Source: Nitrospirota bacterium
GTDB lineage: Bacteria > Nitrospirota > Thermodesulfovibrionia > Thermodesulfovibrionales > UBA1546
Length of the DNA: 22,469 nucleotides
Assembly (NCBI GenBank): GCA_004298625.1
Contig: SCSY01000136.1
Coordinates: 1-22,469, forward strand
Direction of reading: 5' to 3'
Shown one piece after another: positions 1 through 7,061 of the stretch; the first letter of the stretch is position 1; every line of letters starts with the position of its first letter. A program made the translations under genes and the position numbers. The notes under the pieces are model-generated. The model had not been told where the DNA came from. It saw only the letters and a program-made list of their open reading frames with translations, and made no database searches.

Positions 1-1
1 A

Positions 2-427
2 AGAAAAGGGTTTTTACAGCCCGAGGAAATAAAGAAAATAAGAGAACAATATGGCTTAAGCCAGAGAAATTTTGCACGGTTACTTGGCTGGGGGGAAATT
101 ACAATCCATCGGTATGAATCGGGCGCAATTCAAGACGATGTCCATAATGATGTCCTGGCTCTAATCAAAGACGTGGACGATTTTAAAAAATTATTCGAGT
201 CAAAGAAGAATAACATTGAACCCGCACTTGCCAGGAAAGTCGAGGAATGGCTTATTGAGATTGAGAAAGAAAAGAATCGCCAGACAGTCGATCTACTCGT
301 GAGAATTTTTTCTTTTAAAAACACTTCAAAGAGCGCATCAATTGGGAGTGCGGTTACGCCTACTTATTTAGCACATAGCGATGCTTTGAAATACTGCGCA
401 AATGAGGAGTTAGCGCTTGCAGCTTGA
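2..427 (+). CDS. HTH antitoxin of a toxin-antitoxin-chaperone cassette (5' end outside window)
   Basis: The open frame enters from the left edge and gives 141 residues before TGA at 425-427. The visible N-terminal part is an Xre/Cro-type helix-turn-helix (residues about 5-50) with the signature GLSQRNFARLLGWGEITIHR followed by YESG. This matches the DNA-binding half of MqsA/YgiT-type antitoxins; a zinc-finger half, if present, would lie upstream of the window. Next come a Lys/Glu-rich helical stretch and a C-terminal extension of about 30 residues (from about 110) containing an aromatic patch (TPTYLAH) and ending ANEELALAA. A SecB-like gene starts within its last codons, which is the arrangement of TAC systems, where the extra tail is the chaperone-addiction (ChAD) segment. 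The predicted role is DNA-binding antitoxin that neutralises a toxin and autoregulates the operon. The toxin type (MqsR, HigB or other) cannot be seen. A plain Xre regulator is the alternative, made less likely by the SecB neighbour. Confidence 0.8.
   Translation, partial: RKGFLQPEEIKKIREQYGLSQRNFARLLGWGEITIHRYESGAIQDDVHNDVLALIKDVDDFKKLFESKKNNIEPALARKVEEWLIEIEKEKNRQTVDLLVRIFSFKNTSKSASIGSAVTPTYLAHSDALKYCANEELALAA
404..409 (+). promoter_or_regulatory. Ribosome binding site that selects a TTG start for the SecB-like gene
   Basis: GAGGAG lies inside the antitoxin's last codons, 7 bases before TTG 417 and 19 before ATG 429. The spacing favours the TTG. Confidence 0.5.
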
Positions 428-851
428 AATGAAGTTTGCGAATTTTGCGTTGCTTAAGGTCAATTTCTTCCTGAATCAGGAATATAAGGAAGGTTCAGCG
501 GATACTGCGATAGCGCCTGATATAGCAATAAGCCATGAATTCAGAGAAAAAGAAAAACAACTGATTGTGATTCTTGGGTTAAGGCAGCTTAAGGGGAACA
601 TCCCATACCGTTTCGAAGTTGAATCAGGCGGCATTTTCCAATTTGAAAATGTCCCGGAAGAAAAATTATTGAAACAATTAGCTATTATTAATTGTCCTGC
701 CATACTTTTCCCTTATGTCAGAGAAACAATAGCTGATTTGACTCGGAGAGCAGGCTTCCCGCCGCTTCATTTGAATCCTATCAACTTTATTCAGTTAGCC
801 AAGGACCAAGAGGCCAAACAAACTCAAAGTACGCAAGAAATATCTAAATAG
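417..851 (+). CDS. SecB-like chaperone of a TAC system
   Basis: A 144-residue protein, the usual SecB length. Residues 92-123 carry the clearest SecB signature: CPAILFPYVRETIADLTRRA followed by GFPPLHLNPINF. Charged residues dominate the last 20 positions. SecB proteins form tetramers that hold unfolded polypeptides; in TAC systems a solitary SecB homologue binds the antitoxin's C-terminal tail and protects it from proteolysis. The gene overlaps the antitoxin by 11 bases, which implies translational coupling. Start choice: TTG at 417 lies 7 bases after GAGGAG (404-409). The first ATG (429-431) lies about 19 bases from that site, one base after the antitoxin stop. I prefer TTG, but ATG remains possible and would shorten the protein by 4 residues. 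The export SecB of proteobacteria is normally encoded near unrelated housekeeping genes, so the dedicated antitoxin-chaperone role is inferred mainly from the neighbour. Confidence 0.85.
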   Translation: MQLEMKFANFALLKVNFFLNQEYKEGSADTAIAPDIAISHEFREKEKQLIVILGLRQLKGNIPYRFEVESGGIFQFENVPEEKLLKQLAIINCPAILFPYVRETIADLTRRAGFPPLHLNPINFIQLAKDQEAKQTQSTQEISK

Positions 852-919
852 TTTTGATGCATTTCTATTAAAGATCTCGCGGAATAGACTAATATACAAT
901 AAAATTTAAAGGAATCTAA

Positions 920-2371
920 ATGATAGATACACATTGTCACTTAGAAATGCAGGCGTTTGATAGTGACAGAAACGAGGTAATTCAAAGGGCCAAGGACGCA
1001 GGGATAGAGGCTATCATTACAGTCGGCTCTGATATGAAAGGCAATATCGGCAGCCTTGAACTTTCCGGCAAATATGACTTCATCTATTCATCAATCGGAA
1101 TACATCCCCATGACGCAAAGGATTTTACGGAAGAGGTTTACGAACAACTAAAAAAATGGGCAACGGAATTCCGGATTCAGAACACCCCCTCCTTAACCCT
1201 CCCCCCTCGAGGGGGAGGGAAGGGTGGGGGGGAGCAGTCTAAGGCACCCTCCGTTCAAATTCCAAAGGTCGTTGCCATCGGCGAGACAGGGCTTGATTAT
1301 CACTATGATAATTCGCCGAGAGATGTTCAAAAACAGGTTTTCAAAAAACATTTATCACTTGCAAGGGAACTGGACCTTCCTGTAATCATACACAGCAGAG
1401 AAGCGCAAGAAGATACACTCGATATACTCAAAGAATCAGGGGTAAGCAATGGAGTCCTGCATTGTTTTTCCGGTGATATGGATATGGCTGAAAGGGTTAT
1501 GGAGCTGGGATTTTATATATCCATAGCAGGGCCTGTGACATTTAGAAATGCAAAAAAACTTACTGAGATTGCAGGGGCTATTCCTGACGATTATCTGCTC
1601 ATAGAAACAGATGCGCCATATCTTACCCCTGAGCCGTTAAGGGGTAAAAGGAATGAGCCTGCCTTTGTGAGGCATACGGCTAAAAAAATTGCGGAACTTA
1701 GGGGAGTGAGTTTTGAAGACGTTGCAAGGATTACAACCCTCAATGCAAAGCGGCTCTTCAGGATAGGCAAGCTTTTACAGCCGGGTGAAATAACCTATCG
1801 GATAAGAGACAGTCTTTATCTTAATATAACCAACAGATGCACAAACAGATGTTCCTTCTGCGTAAGATTTCAGAGCGACTATGTAAAGGGGCATAACCTC
1901 AAGCTTTCTGATGAACCGACTGAAAAAGAACTTAAAGATGCAATAGGCGAGTCCTCTAAATATCGGGAGGTTGTATTCTGCGGATACGGCGAGCCGCTTT
2001 TGAGATTTAATTTAGTAAAGAGCCTTGCCGGGTGGATAAAAGAAAGAGGCGGCAAGGTGCGAATCAATACAAACGGGCACGGGAATTTGATAAACCGGCG
2101 TAACATACTTCCTGAATTAAAGGGATTGGTGGATGCCGTCTCTGTCAGCCTTGACGCGCCCGATGAGAAGACTTATGACAGAATCTGCGCGCCTGACTTT
2201 AAAAATGCCTTTCATGAGGTCGTGTCATTCATAAAAGAAGCAAGACGGTATATCCCCGACGTTCAGGCCACTGTTGTTGAGCTGGAGGGCGTAGATATAG
2301 AAAAATGCAGGAAAATAACGGATGAATTAGGCATAAAGCTCAGAGTAAGAAAGCTGGACGCTGTCGGTTAA
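920..2371 (+). CDS. TatD-family hydrolase fused to a radical SAM domain
   Basis: 483 residues in two parts. Residues 1-282 are a TatD-type TIM-barrel hydrolase with all expected metal ligands: H5 and H7 (DTHCH), E122 (IGETGLDY), H158 (VIIHSRE), H181 (LHCFSG) and D231 (ETDAPYL). TatD proteins are Mg-dependent 3'-5' DNA exonucleases or related hydrolases. Residues about 293-483 are a compact radical SAM domain with C307-x3-C311-x2-C314 for a [4Fe-4S] cluster and a GYGEP motif at 355-359 for SAM binding. A radical SAM family named for its link to TatD is known, so the fusion looks genuine; its substrate is unknown. Residues about 88-112, rich in Gly, Pro and Lys, are foreign to the TatD fold and are encoded by a palindromic repeat (see separate entry). 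The start has AAAGGA six bases upstream. The 3' end overlaps the convergent HD-GYP gene by 32 bp. Confidence 0.9.
   Translation: MIDTHCHLEMQAFDSDRNEVIQRAKDAGIEAIITVGSDMKGNIGSLELSGKYDFIYSSIGIHPHDAKDFTEEVYEQLKKWATEFRIQNTPSLTLPPRGGGKGGGEQSKAPSVQIPKVVAIGETGLDYHYDNSPRDVQKQVFKKHLSLARELDLPVIIHSREAQEDTLDILKESGVSNGVLHCFSGDMDMAERVMELGFYISIAGPVTFRNAKKLTEIAGAIPDDYLLIETDAPYLTPEPLRGKRNEPAFVRHTAKKIAELRGVSFEDVARITTLNAKRLFRIGKLLQPGEITYRIRDSLYLNITNRCTNRCSFCVRFQSDYVKGHNLKLSDEPTEKELKDAIGESSKYREVVFCGYGEPLLRFNLVKSLAGWIKERGGKVRINTNGHGNLINRRNILPELKGLVDAVSVSLDAPDEKTYDRICAPDFKNAFHEVVSFIKEARRYIPDVQATVVELEGVDIEKCRKITDELGIKLRVRKLDAVG
1185..1232. repeat. G/C-run palindromic element inserted in frame in the TatD coding region
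   Basis: The element is an imperfect inverted repeat centred on CTCGAG (1206-1211). The inner arm CCCTCCCCC pairs with GGGGGAGGG, with one extra C as a bulge; the outer arms CCCCCTCC and GGGTGGGGG pair imperfectly. Its extreme C/G strand asymmetry differs from the surrounding gene. It translates without a stop into a Gly/Pro-rich segment just before the conserved VVAIGETGLDY strand of TatD. Similar palindromes occur as dispersed genomic repeats; I identify the type from memory, not from a search. Confidence 0.7.
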
Positions 2372-3449
2372 GCCACTTCTGAAATGCCTCTACTACGCCT
2401 GGATCAAACTGCCTGCCTGCTAATTCAACTATTTCATTCAGCGTTTCGCTGATGTTTTTCTTGGACCTGTAGGGCCTGTCGGAGGTCATTGCATCGAATG
2501 CATCCGCCACTGCCAATATGCGGGACATCAGGGGGATGGCTTCGCCCTTCAGGCCGAACAGGCCTTTTGTTCCGTCCCAATACTCATGATGATATTTTAT
2601 TCCGTCCAGGATGTCATCGAATGATTTCAGCCCTGAAAGTATGGTCACCCCGACCAGTGGATGTTTTTTTATCTCCTTCCATTCCTCGCTGTCAAGCTGC
2701 CCCTTCTTGTTCAGGATGTCTCTCGGAATTGCGATCTTACCGATGTCGTGAAGCAGAGAGCATATCCTGAGCCTCTCCATCTGTTTTTCGTCAAGTCCCA
2801 TCTCGGCTGCAATGCCCTGCGCATACATTGTCACGCGTTCCGTATGCCCTGCAGTCCATTGAGTGGTTGTTTCGAGCGCCTTTACAAATGCTTTTATAGT
2901 GCCCAGCAGCAGTTCTTCTATCTCCTGATAAAGAAATGCATTTTCTATTGCCATTGCCGCCTGAGTCGAGATGACCTTAAGGAGTTTGACATCGTTGGAA
3001 AAGAATTCATCTCCCGACAACTTATCCGCGAGTATCATAAGGCCGAGGGTTTTGCCTTTTCCTGCAAGCGGGCATAACATGACGGACTGCAATCCGTGGA
3101 GATTATCTTGATGCTCAACGGCCTCAAGCTTGCAGAACGCGATGGGTTTGCTGTTTTCCAAGGCGCCTGTTATGACCTCTACTTCTCCATCTATTGTCCT
3201 GTTTGCATCCCAATCACCTCTGTAAGTCTTTGTGTATAACGAGCCGGTCTTTTCATTCAAAAACAGCACTGCGGCTGTTTTGACCCCAACTGTGGTTATG
3301 GCCTCATTTACAAGGTTCTCGCATATCTCATTAACATTAAGCGTAGAAAAGAGGTCGGAGAGTTTGTAAAGCAGCGAGAGTTCTTCGTATACATTGCTGA
3401 GTTCTTTGACGGTCAGGTGGAGGTCGTTGACGGCATTATGGCTTTCCAA
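2340..3449 (-). CDS. GAF-HD-GYP protein, candidate cyclic-di-GMP phosphodiesterase
   Basis: 369 residues, cytoplasmic. An N-terminal helical stretch (1-35) leads into a GAF sensor domain (about 35-170), then an HD-GYP domain (about 180-365). Metal-ligand positions typical of HD-GYP enzymes are present: H202 (GHTERV), H234-D235 with K238 (LLHDIGK), H263 (KKHPLVG), H287-H288-E289, D292 and D316 (VADAFDAM). The GYP signature is not intact: DGxGYP reads DGTKGL at 292-297, although the following LKGEAIPL is normal. HD-GYP enzymes hydrolyse c-di-GMP; whether this variant does is uncertain. The start is TTG at 3447-3449, with AGAGGA five bases upstream, inside the last codons of the receiver gene (14-base overlap). 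It is the last gene of the yeiH-kinase-receiver operon, so the receiver may control it. Its stop overlaps the convergent TatD fusion. Confidence 0.88.
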   Translation of the reverse strand: MESHNAVNDLHLTVKELSNVYEELSLLYKLSDLFSTLNVNEICENLVNEAITTVGVKTAAVLFLNEKTGSLYTKTYRGDWDANRTIDGEVEVITGALENSKPIAFCKLEAVEHQDNLHGLQSVMLCPLAGKGKTLGLMILADKLSGDEFFSNDVKLLKVISTQAAMAIENAFLYQEIEELLLGTIKAFVKALETTTQWTAGHTERVTMYAQGIAAEMGLDEKQMERLRICSLLHDIGKIAIPRDILNKKGQLDSEEWKEIKKHPLVGVTILSGLKSFDDILDGIKYHHEYWDGTKGLFGLKGEAIPLMSRILAVADAFDAMTSDRPYRSKKNISETLNEIVELAGRQFDPGVVEAFQKWLNRQRPAFLL

Positions 3450-3804
3450 TAGCTTCCTCTATCATCTCAAGAAGTGATTTTGGACTGAAGGGCTTTGTAA
3501 TGTAACGTGTAACGCCGTGCTTAAGGCCGAGTTGTTCATCGGCCTCCTGGCCTTTTGCCGTGAGCATGAAGATTGGAATTTCAGCAAGCTCAGCATCTGC
3601 CTTCAACATCTTGCACAGGTCTATGCCGCTTAATTCAGGCATCATCCAGTCAAGGATTATAAGATCCGGTTTCTCATTTCTGATTATCGGCACGGCATTA
3701 ATGCTTTCTCTGAGGGTAACGACTTTGAACCCGGCTTTTTTAAGTTTATCCTCTATCATCATCAGTATAAAGGGTTCATCATCAATTACGATTACCTTGC
3801 TCAT
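3436..3804 (-). CDS. Single-domain response regulator (CheY-like receiver)
   Basis: A 122-residue stand-alone receiver with the full phosphorylation site: acidic pair D8-D9, phospho-acceptor D52 (ILDWMMP), T82 and K104 (TKPF). It has no output domain. AGGAGG lies five bases before the ATG. The gene overlaps the upstream kinase by ATGA (4 bases) and the downstream HD-GYP gene by 14 bases, so all three are probably translationally coupled. The likely role is to take phosphate from the adjacent kinase and act by protein-protein contact, most simply on the HD-GYP protein; that partner is inferred from position only. Confidence 0.92.
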   Translation of the reverse strand: MSKVIVIDDEPFILMMIEDKLKKAGFKVVTLRESINAVPIIRNEKPDLIILDWMMPELSGIDLCKMLKADAELAEIPIFMLTAKGQEADEQLGLKHGVTRYITKPFSPKSLLEMIEEAIGKP

Positions 3805-6800
3805 GATTTCCTCCTGTTCGCATGATCCTTCGGAAAAGGGAAGGTGGCTGTTACCGTGGTGCCTTTGCCGACCTTGCTGTCAAATGTAATTGAACCATTA
3901 TACCGGACTGCAATCTCTTTGCACAGGGCCAGTCCCAGTCCCGTGCCCTTTACGTCCTGGCCGTATTTGCCTCTGTAAAATCTTTCGGTCATGTGCGGCA
4001 GGTCCTCTTCGGGAATGCCCCAGCCTGTGTCGGAGACCTTAAGCTCGATATTATCAGCCTTTCTGCTCAGGGTTATGCCGATATTACACCCCTCATCAGA
4101 AAATATTATAGAATTATCTACAAAATTTTTCATCAGTTGGAATATTTTTTCCTTATCTCCCATAAAACCGCCGATATCGCCGTTAATGACGGTTGTGAGG
4201 CGGGACTTCTTTCTCTCTATCGCATTTGAAAACAGTTTTTTAGTATCTTCAAGCAACGCAGCAAAGTCTATTTCTTCTTCCGCGAAGATTTCTTTCCCGC
4301 TCTCTATCCGCGCTATATTAAGCAGATCCCCTACCATATTGGAAAGCCTTATCCCCTCGCTGAGAACCGTCCGGAGATATTCTTTTTTCTTTTCGTCCCG
4401 CACGTCTTCATTAATAAGCATTTCCGTCATGCCGACTATAGCGGATAAAGGCGTTCTGAACTGGTGGGAAACGGTTCTTACTAATTCTGTCTTCATCCTG
4501 TCTATCTCCTTTTCTCTGGTTATATTCCTGAGGACATGCACAACGCCTGCCACCCTGTTTTTAGAGTCAATAACAGGAGAACTGCTTATCATCACGTTCA
4601 GCCTTTTGCCGTTTATCGTTGTGAATTGAGCCTCAACGTTGACGGATTTTTTTTCTAATGCGTTTTCCAGGCAGTTTCCGATAAGCCAGCGGAAGTCCGT
4701 ATTCTCCTCGGTATAATTAAATATTTCACAGCATTGATTCCCAGCGGCCTTTTCCGGCGAAATCCCTATCATGTCGGCGGCAGCCTTATTAATGGATATA
4801 ATTTTACATCCGGTGTCGAGAGTCATGATGCCGTCTGAAATGCTCTGAAGGATAGTATCCGACATTTCCCTTTCCAGCAGAGTTTTTTCGTAAAGCTCCG
4901 AGCGCTCCAGGGCTACGGCGACTATGCTGGAAACTATCTGCAGGAAATGGATGTCGTCATCCCTGAGTTCTTTCGGGATCGCATAGTAAAGAGTGAGCGC
5001 CCCGAGGGCCTTTTCACCGACATATACGGGTAGGCAGATGGCAGACCTGTAGCCGGAGCCGACGTAGTCTGATAAATAAAACCTGGAATCCGAGGAAACA
5101 GATGGAACAACAACCGGCTCTTTTTTCTCAACGGCATACCACTCGATGGAACTTGTGCCTTTCTCGTAGATTATCTCTCCTTCCTTAATATTCAGTCCCG
5201 AGGCGGCTTTTAAAATGAAGTTTTCATTGTCTATTTCAAGCAGCCACACGAGATCCGCCCTGAAAGACCCTCTGATAAGGTCCAGCGTGGAATTCATCAC
5301 GGCCTTTATTTCAAGGGCTGCTGCAAGTCTTGAGGACAGCGAGAGGAGATTTTTATGGTCGTCTATTCTTCTTTGCTGCTGGTATTCATAAAGCCGGCGC
5401 ATCTTTTCATAGAGCCTGATGTTTTCGATGGCTATCCCCGTCATCTCGCCGATAGAGATCATCAGCCTTTCTTCTTCCAGCGTAAAAATATGCGTCTTAA
5501 AGCTGAACAGGCAGAATACGCCCACTACGCGTTCCTTTCCTTTTATCGGGATGGCGCAGCATCCCTTCATGCCTGAGTGCTTGAGTATGGACCGTTCAAT
5601 GCGTTGGTCCGTCCCTATATCGGAGGTTGTTATAAGCTGGCCTGTTGCCGCAACTTTTCCGGGAATATCCTCTCCCAGCTTCATTCTGCCCGAGGCCCTT
5701 ATAAACTCTTCGGAGACGCCCTTATGGTAAGAACATGTCAGGTCTCTGCCGGCCTCATCCAGCAAGAAAATTATACCTCCGTTCATGCCTATCATTTCCA
5801 GCATTTTATCCATCACATTGCCGAATATTTCTTCTGCCTTAAGGGACCTGCTGAGTATGCCGGAAATGCTGTTTACCGCGGTAAGCTCCTTATTTTTTTG
5901 CGCTATCTTTTCCTCATACTCTTTTCTTTCCGTTACGTCCCGCCTCAGTTCAATGACATGCATTACATTGCCTTTTGAATCCTTTATGGGGCATGCCACT
6001 ACCTCATGAAAGAGTCTTTGGCCGCCGGCGCCTTTACGCTGATGGACTGTCTTAAATATTTTTCCTGTTTCAAAGACTCTTTTTGCAGGGCAGTCTTCTC
6101 CTTCACGCCAGCAGGGCGCGGACATGTCGTGTGATATGGAATAGCAATAATCGCCTATAACTTTATCGCCTTTTATGGCCCGTATTGTCTTATTTGCCAT
6201 AATGATCTTGAAGTTCCTGTCAACTACCATAAGTTCATCTTCTATGCTGTCCATGATGGTTTCCAGATAATCCCTGGATTCTTTTATTGCGTTTCTAAGT
6301 TCATGTTCTCTCCTGAAATCTTTCAGGACGCCGATCTTTTTTATTGTTGCTCCCTCTTTGATAATCGGCGCGCCCGTAATAAGCACGGGCATTGAGGAGC
6401 CGTCTTTTGCAATGATCGAGATTTCGTAAATAGACGACATCCCCTTTTCTCTTTCATCGAGCTGATATTTCATAATTCTTGCATTTTCTTCATCAAGAAA
6501 ATCATAGATCGAAGCTCCTATCACCTCATCCCGGCTATACCCGAACAGCTTTGTAAAGGCAGGGTTTATGTCCGTGATCGTATCATTGTCGGCAACAACC
6601 CATAAGGGGTCCATCATGGCGCCGATGTAGCTCTCTTTGGTTTTTAAGTCTTCTGTTTTCTTTTCCAGCTCCTCTGCCATTTCATTGAATGATTTGGTGA
6701 CCTCGCCGAGTTCGTCTTCCGAGCCGACCTCAAGCCTGATTCCGAGGTTTCCCTCTTTGAGGGCTTTTGCGCCTCTATAAAGTTCCCGGATCGGTTTCAG

Positions 6801-7061
6801 GAGGCTTCTCGAAAAGAACATAGACAGCAGAAAGGCAAATACAAAGAGGTATAAAGAAAATACAAGCGCTTTATCCATTATCCTGCCGGTAAGCTTATGA
6901 AGGATTTCCTTTTCTTTCAGAGACGGCGGAAACAGACCTTCCTCTTCCGATATTACGGTGTTGATCTCTTTGCGGATTGTGAGTGAAAAGGGGATTATGA
7001 AGATAAGCGCAAAGATAATGAACACCAGAAGAAGCCTGTATATTATTCTTTGCTTAAACAT
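3801..7061 (-). CDS. Membrane multi-sensor histidine kinase (HAMP-PAS-PAS-GAF-GAF-PAS-HisKA-HATPase)
   Basis: 1086 residues. Two membrane helices (about 7-29 and 66-83) flank a short outside loop of under 40 residues. They are followed by HAMP (about 84-138), PAS1 (142-250), PAS2 (262-375), GAF1 (395-550), GAF2 (575-725), PAS3 (735-850), a HisKA dimerisation domain with phospho-acceptor H866 (VSHQFRTPL), and a HATPase with the N box (N983), DTGWGIPEED and GTGLGLALCKEI. The outside loop is too small for much ligand recognition, so sensing is probably by the cytoplasmic PAS/GAF stack or through the membrane. PAS2 has an unusual cluster C306, H311, C317, C324 that could hold a metal or act as a redox switch. 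Its ATG overlaps the end of the yeiH-type gene by 8 bases with no clear ribosome site, which suggests coupling to the transporter. The receiver follows with an ATGA overlap. Confidence 0.95.
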   Translation of the reverse strand: MFKQRIIYRLLLVFIIFALIFIIPFSLTIRKEINTVISEEEGLFPPSLKEKEILHKLTGRIMDKALVFSLYLFVFAFLLSMFFSRSLLKPIRELYRGAKALKEGNLGIRLEVGSEDELGEVTKSFNEMAEELEKKTEDLKTKESYIGAMMDPLWVVADNDTITDINPAFTKLFGYSRDEVIGASIYDFLDEENARIMKYQLDEREKGMSSIYEISIIAKDGSSMPVLITGAPIIKEGATIKKIGVLKDFRREHELRNAIKESRDYLETIMDSIEDELMVVDRNFKIIMANKTIRAIKGDKVIGDYCYSISHDMSAPCWREGEDCPAKRVFETGKIFKTVHQRKGAGGQRLFHEVVACPIKDSKGNVMHVIELRRDVTERKEYEEKIAQKNKELTAVNSISGILSRSLKAEEIFGNVMDKMLEMIGMNGGIIFLLDEAGRDLTCSYHKGVSEEFIRASGRMKLGEDIPGKVAATGQLITTSDIGTDQRIERSILKHSGMKGCCAIPIKGKERVVGVFCLFSFKTHIFTLEEERLMISIGEMTGIAIENIRLYEKMRRLYEYQQQRRIDDHKNLLSLSSRLAAALEIKAVMNSTLDLIRGSFRADLVWLLEIDNENFILKAASGLNIKEGEIIYEKGTSSIEWYAVEKKEPVVVPSVSSDSRFYLSDYVGSGYRSAICLPVYVGEKALGALTLYYAIPKELRDDDIHFLQIVSSIVAVALERSELYEKTLLEREMSDTILQSISDGIMTLDTGCKIISINKAAADMIGISPEKAAGNQCCEIFNYTEENTDFRWLIGNCLENALEKKSVNVEAQFTTINGKRLNVMISSSPVIDSKNRVAGVVHVLRNITREKEIDRMKTELVRTVSHQFRTPLSAIVGMTEMLINEDVRDEKKKEYLRTVLSEGIRLSNMVGDLLNIARIESGKEIFAEEEIDFAALLEDTKKLFSNAIERKKSRLTTVINGDIGGFMGDKEKIFQLMKNFVDNSIIFSDEGCNIGITLSRKADNIELKVSDTGWGIPEEDLPHMTERFYRGKYGQDVKGTGLGLALCKEIAVRYNGSITFDSKVGKGTTVTATFPFPKDHANRRKS

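Noticed and set aside
3991..4629. A 212-codon open frame antisense to the large histidine kinase
   Set aside because: It has low-complexity Ser/Ile/Leu composition typical of antisense frames, no recognisable domain, and lies wholly opposite the conserved kinase core.
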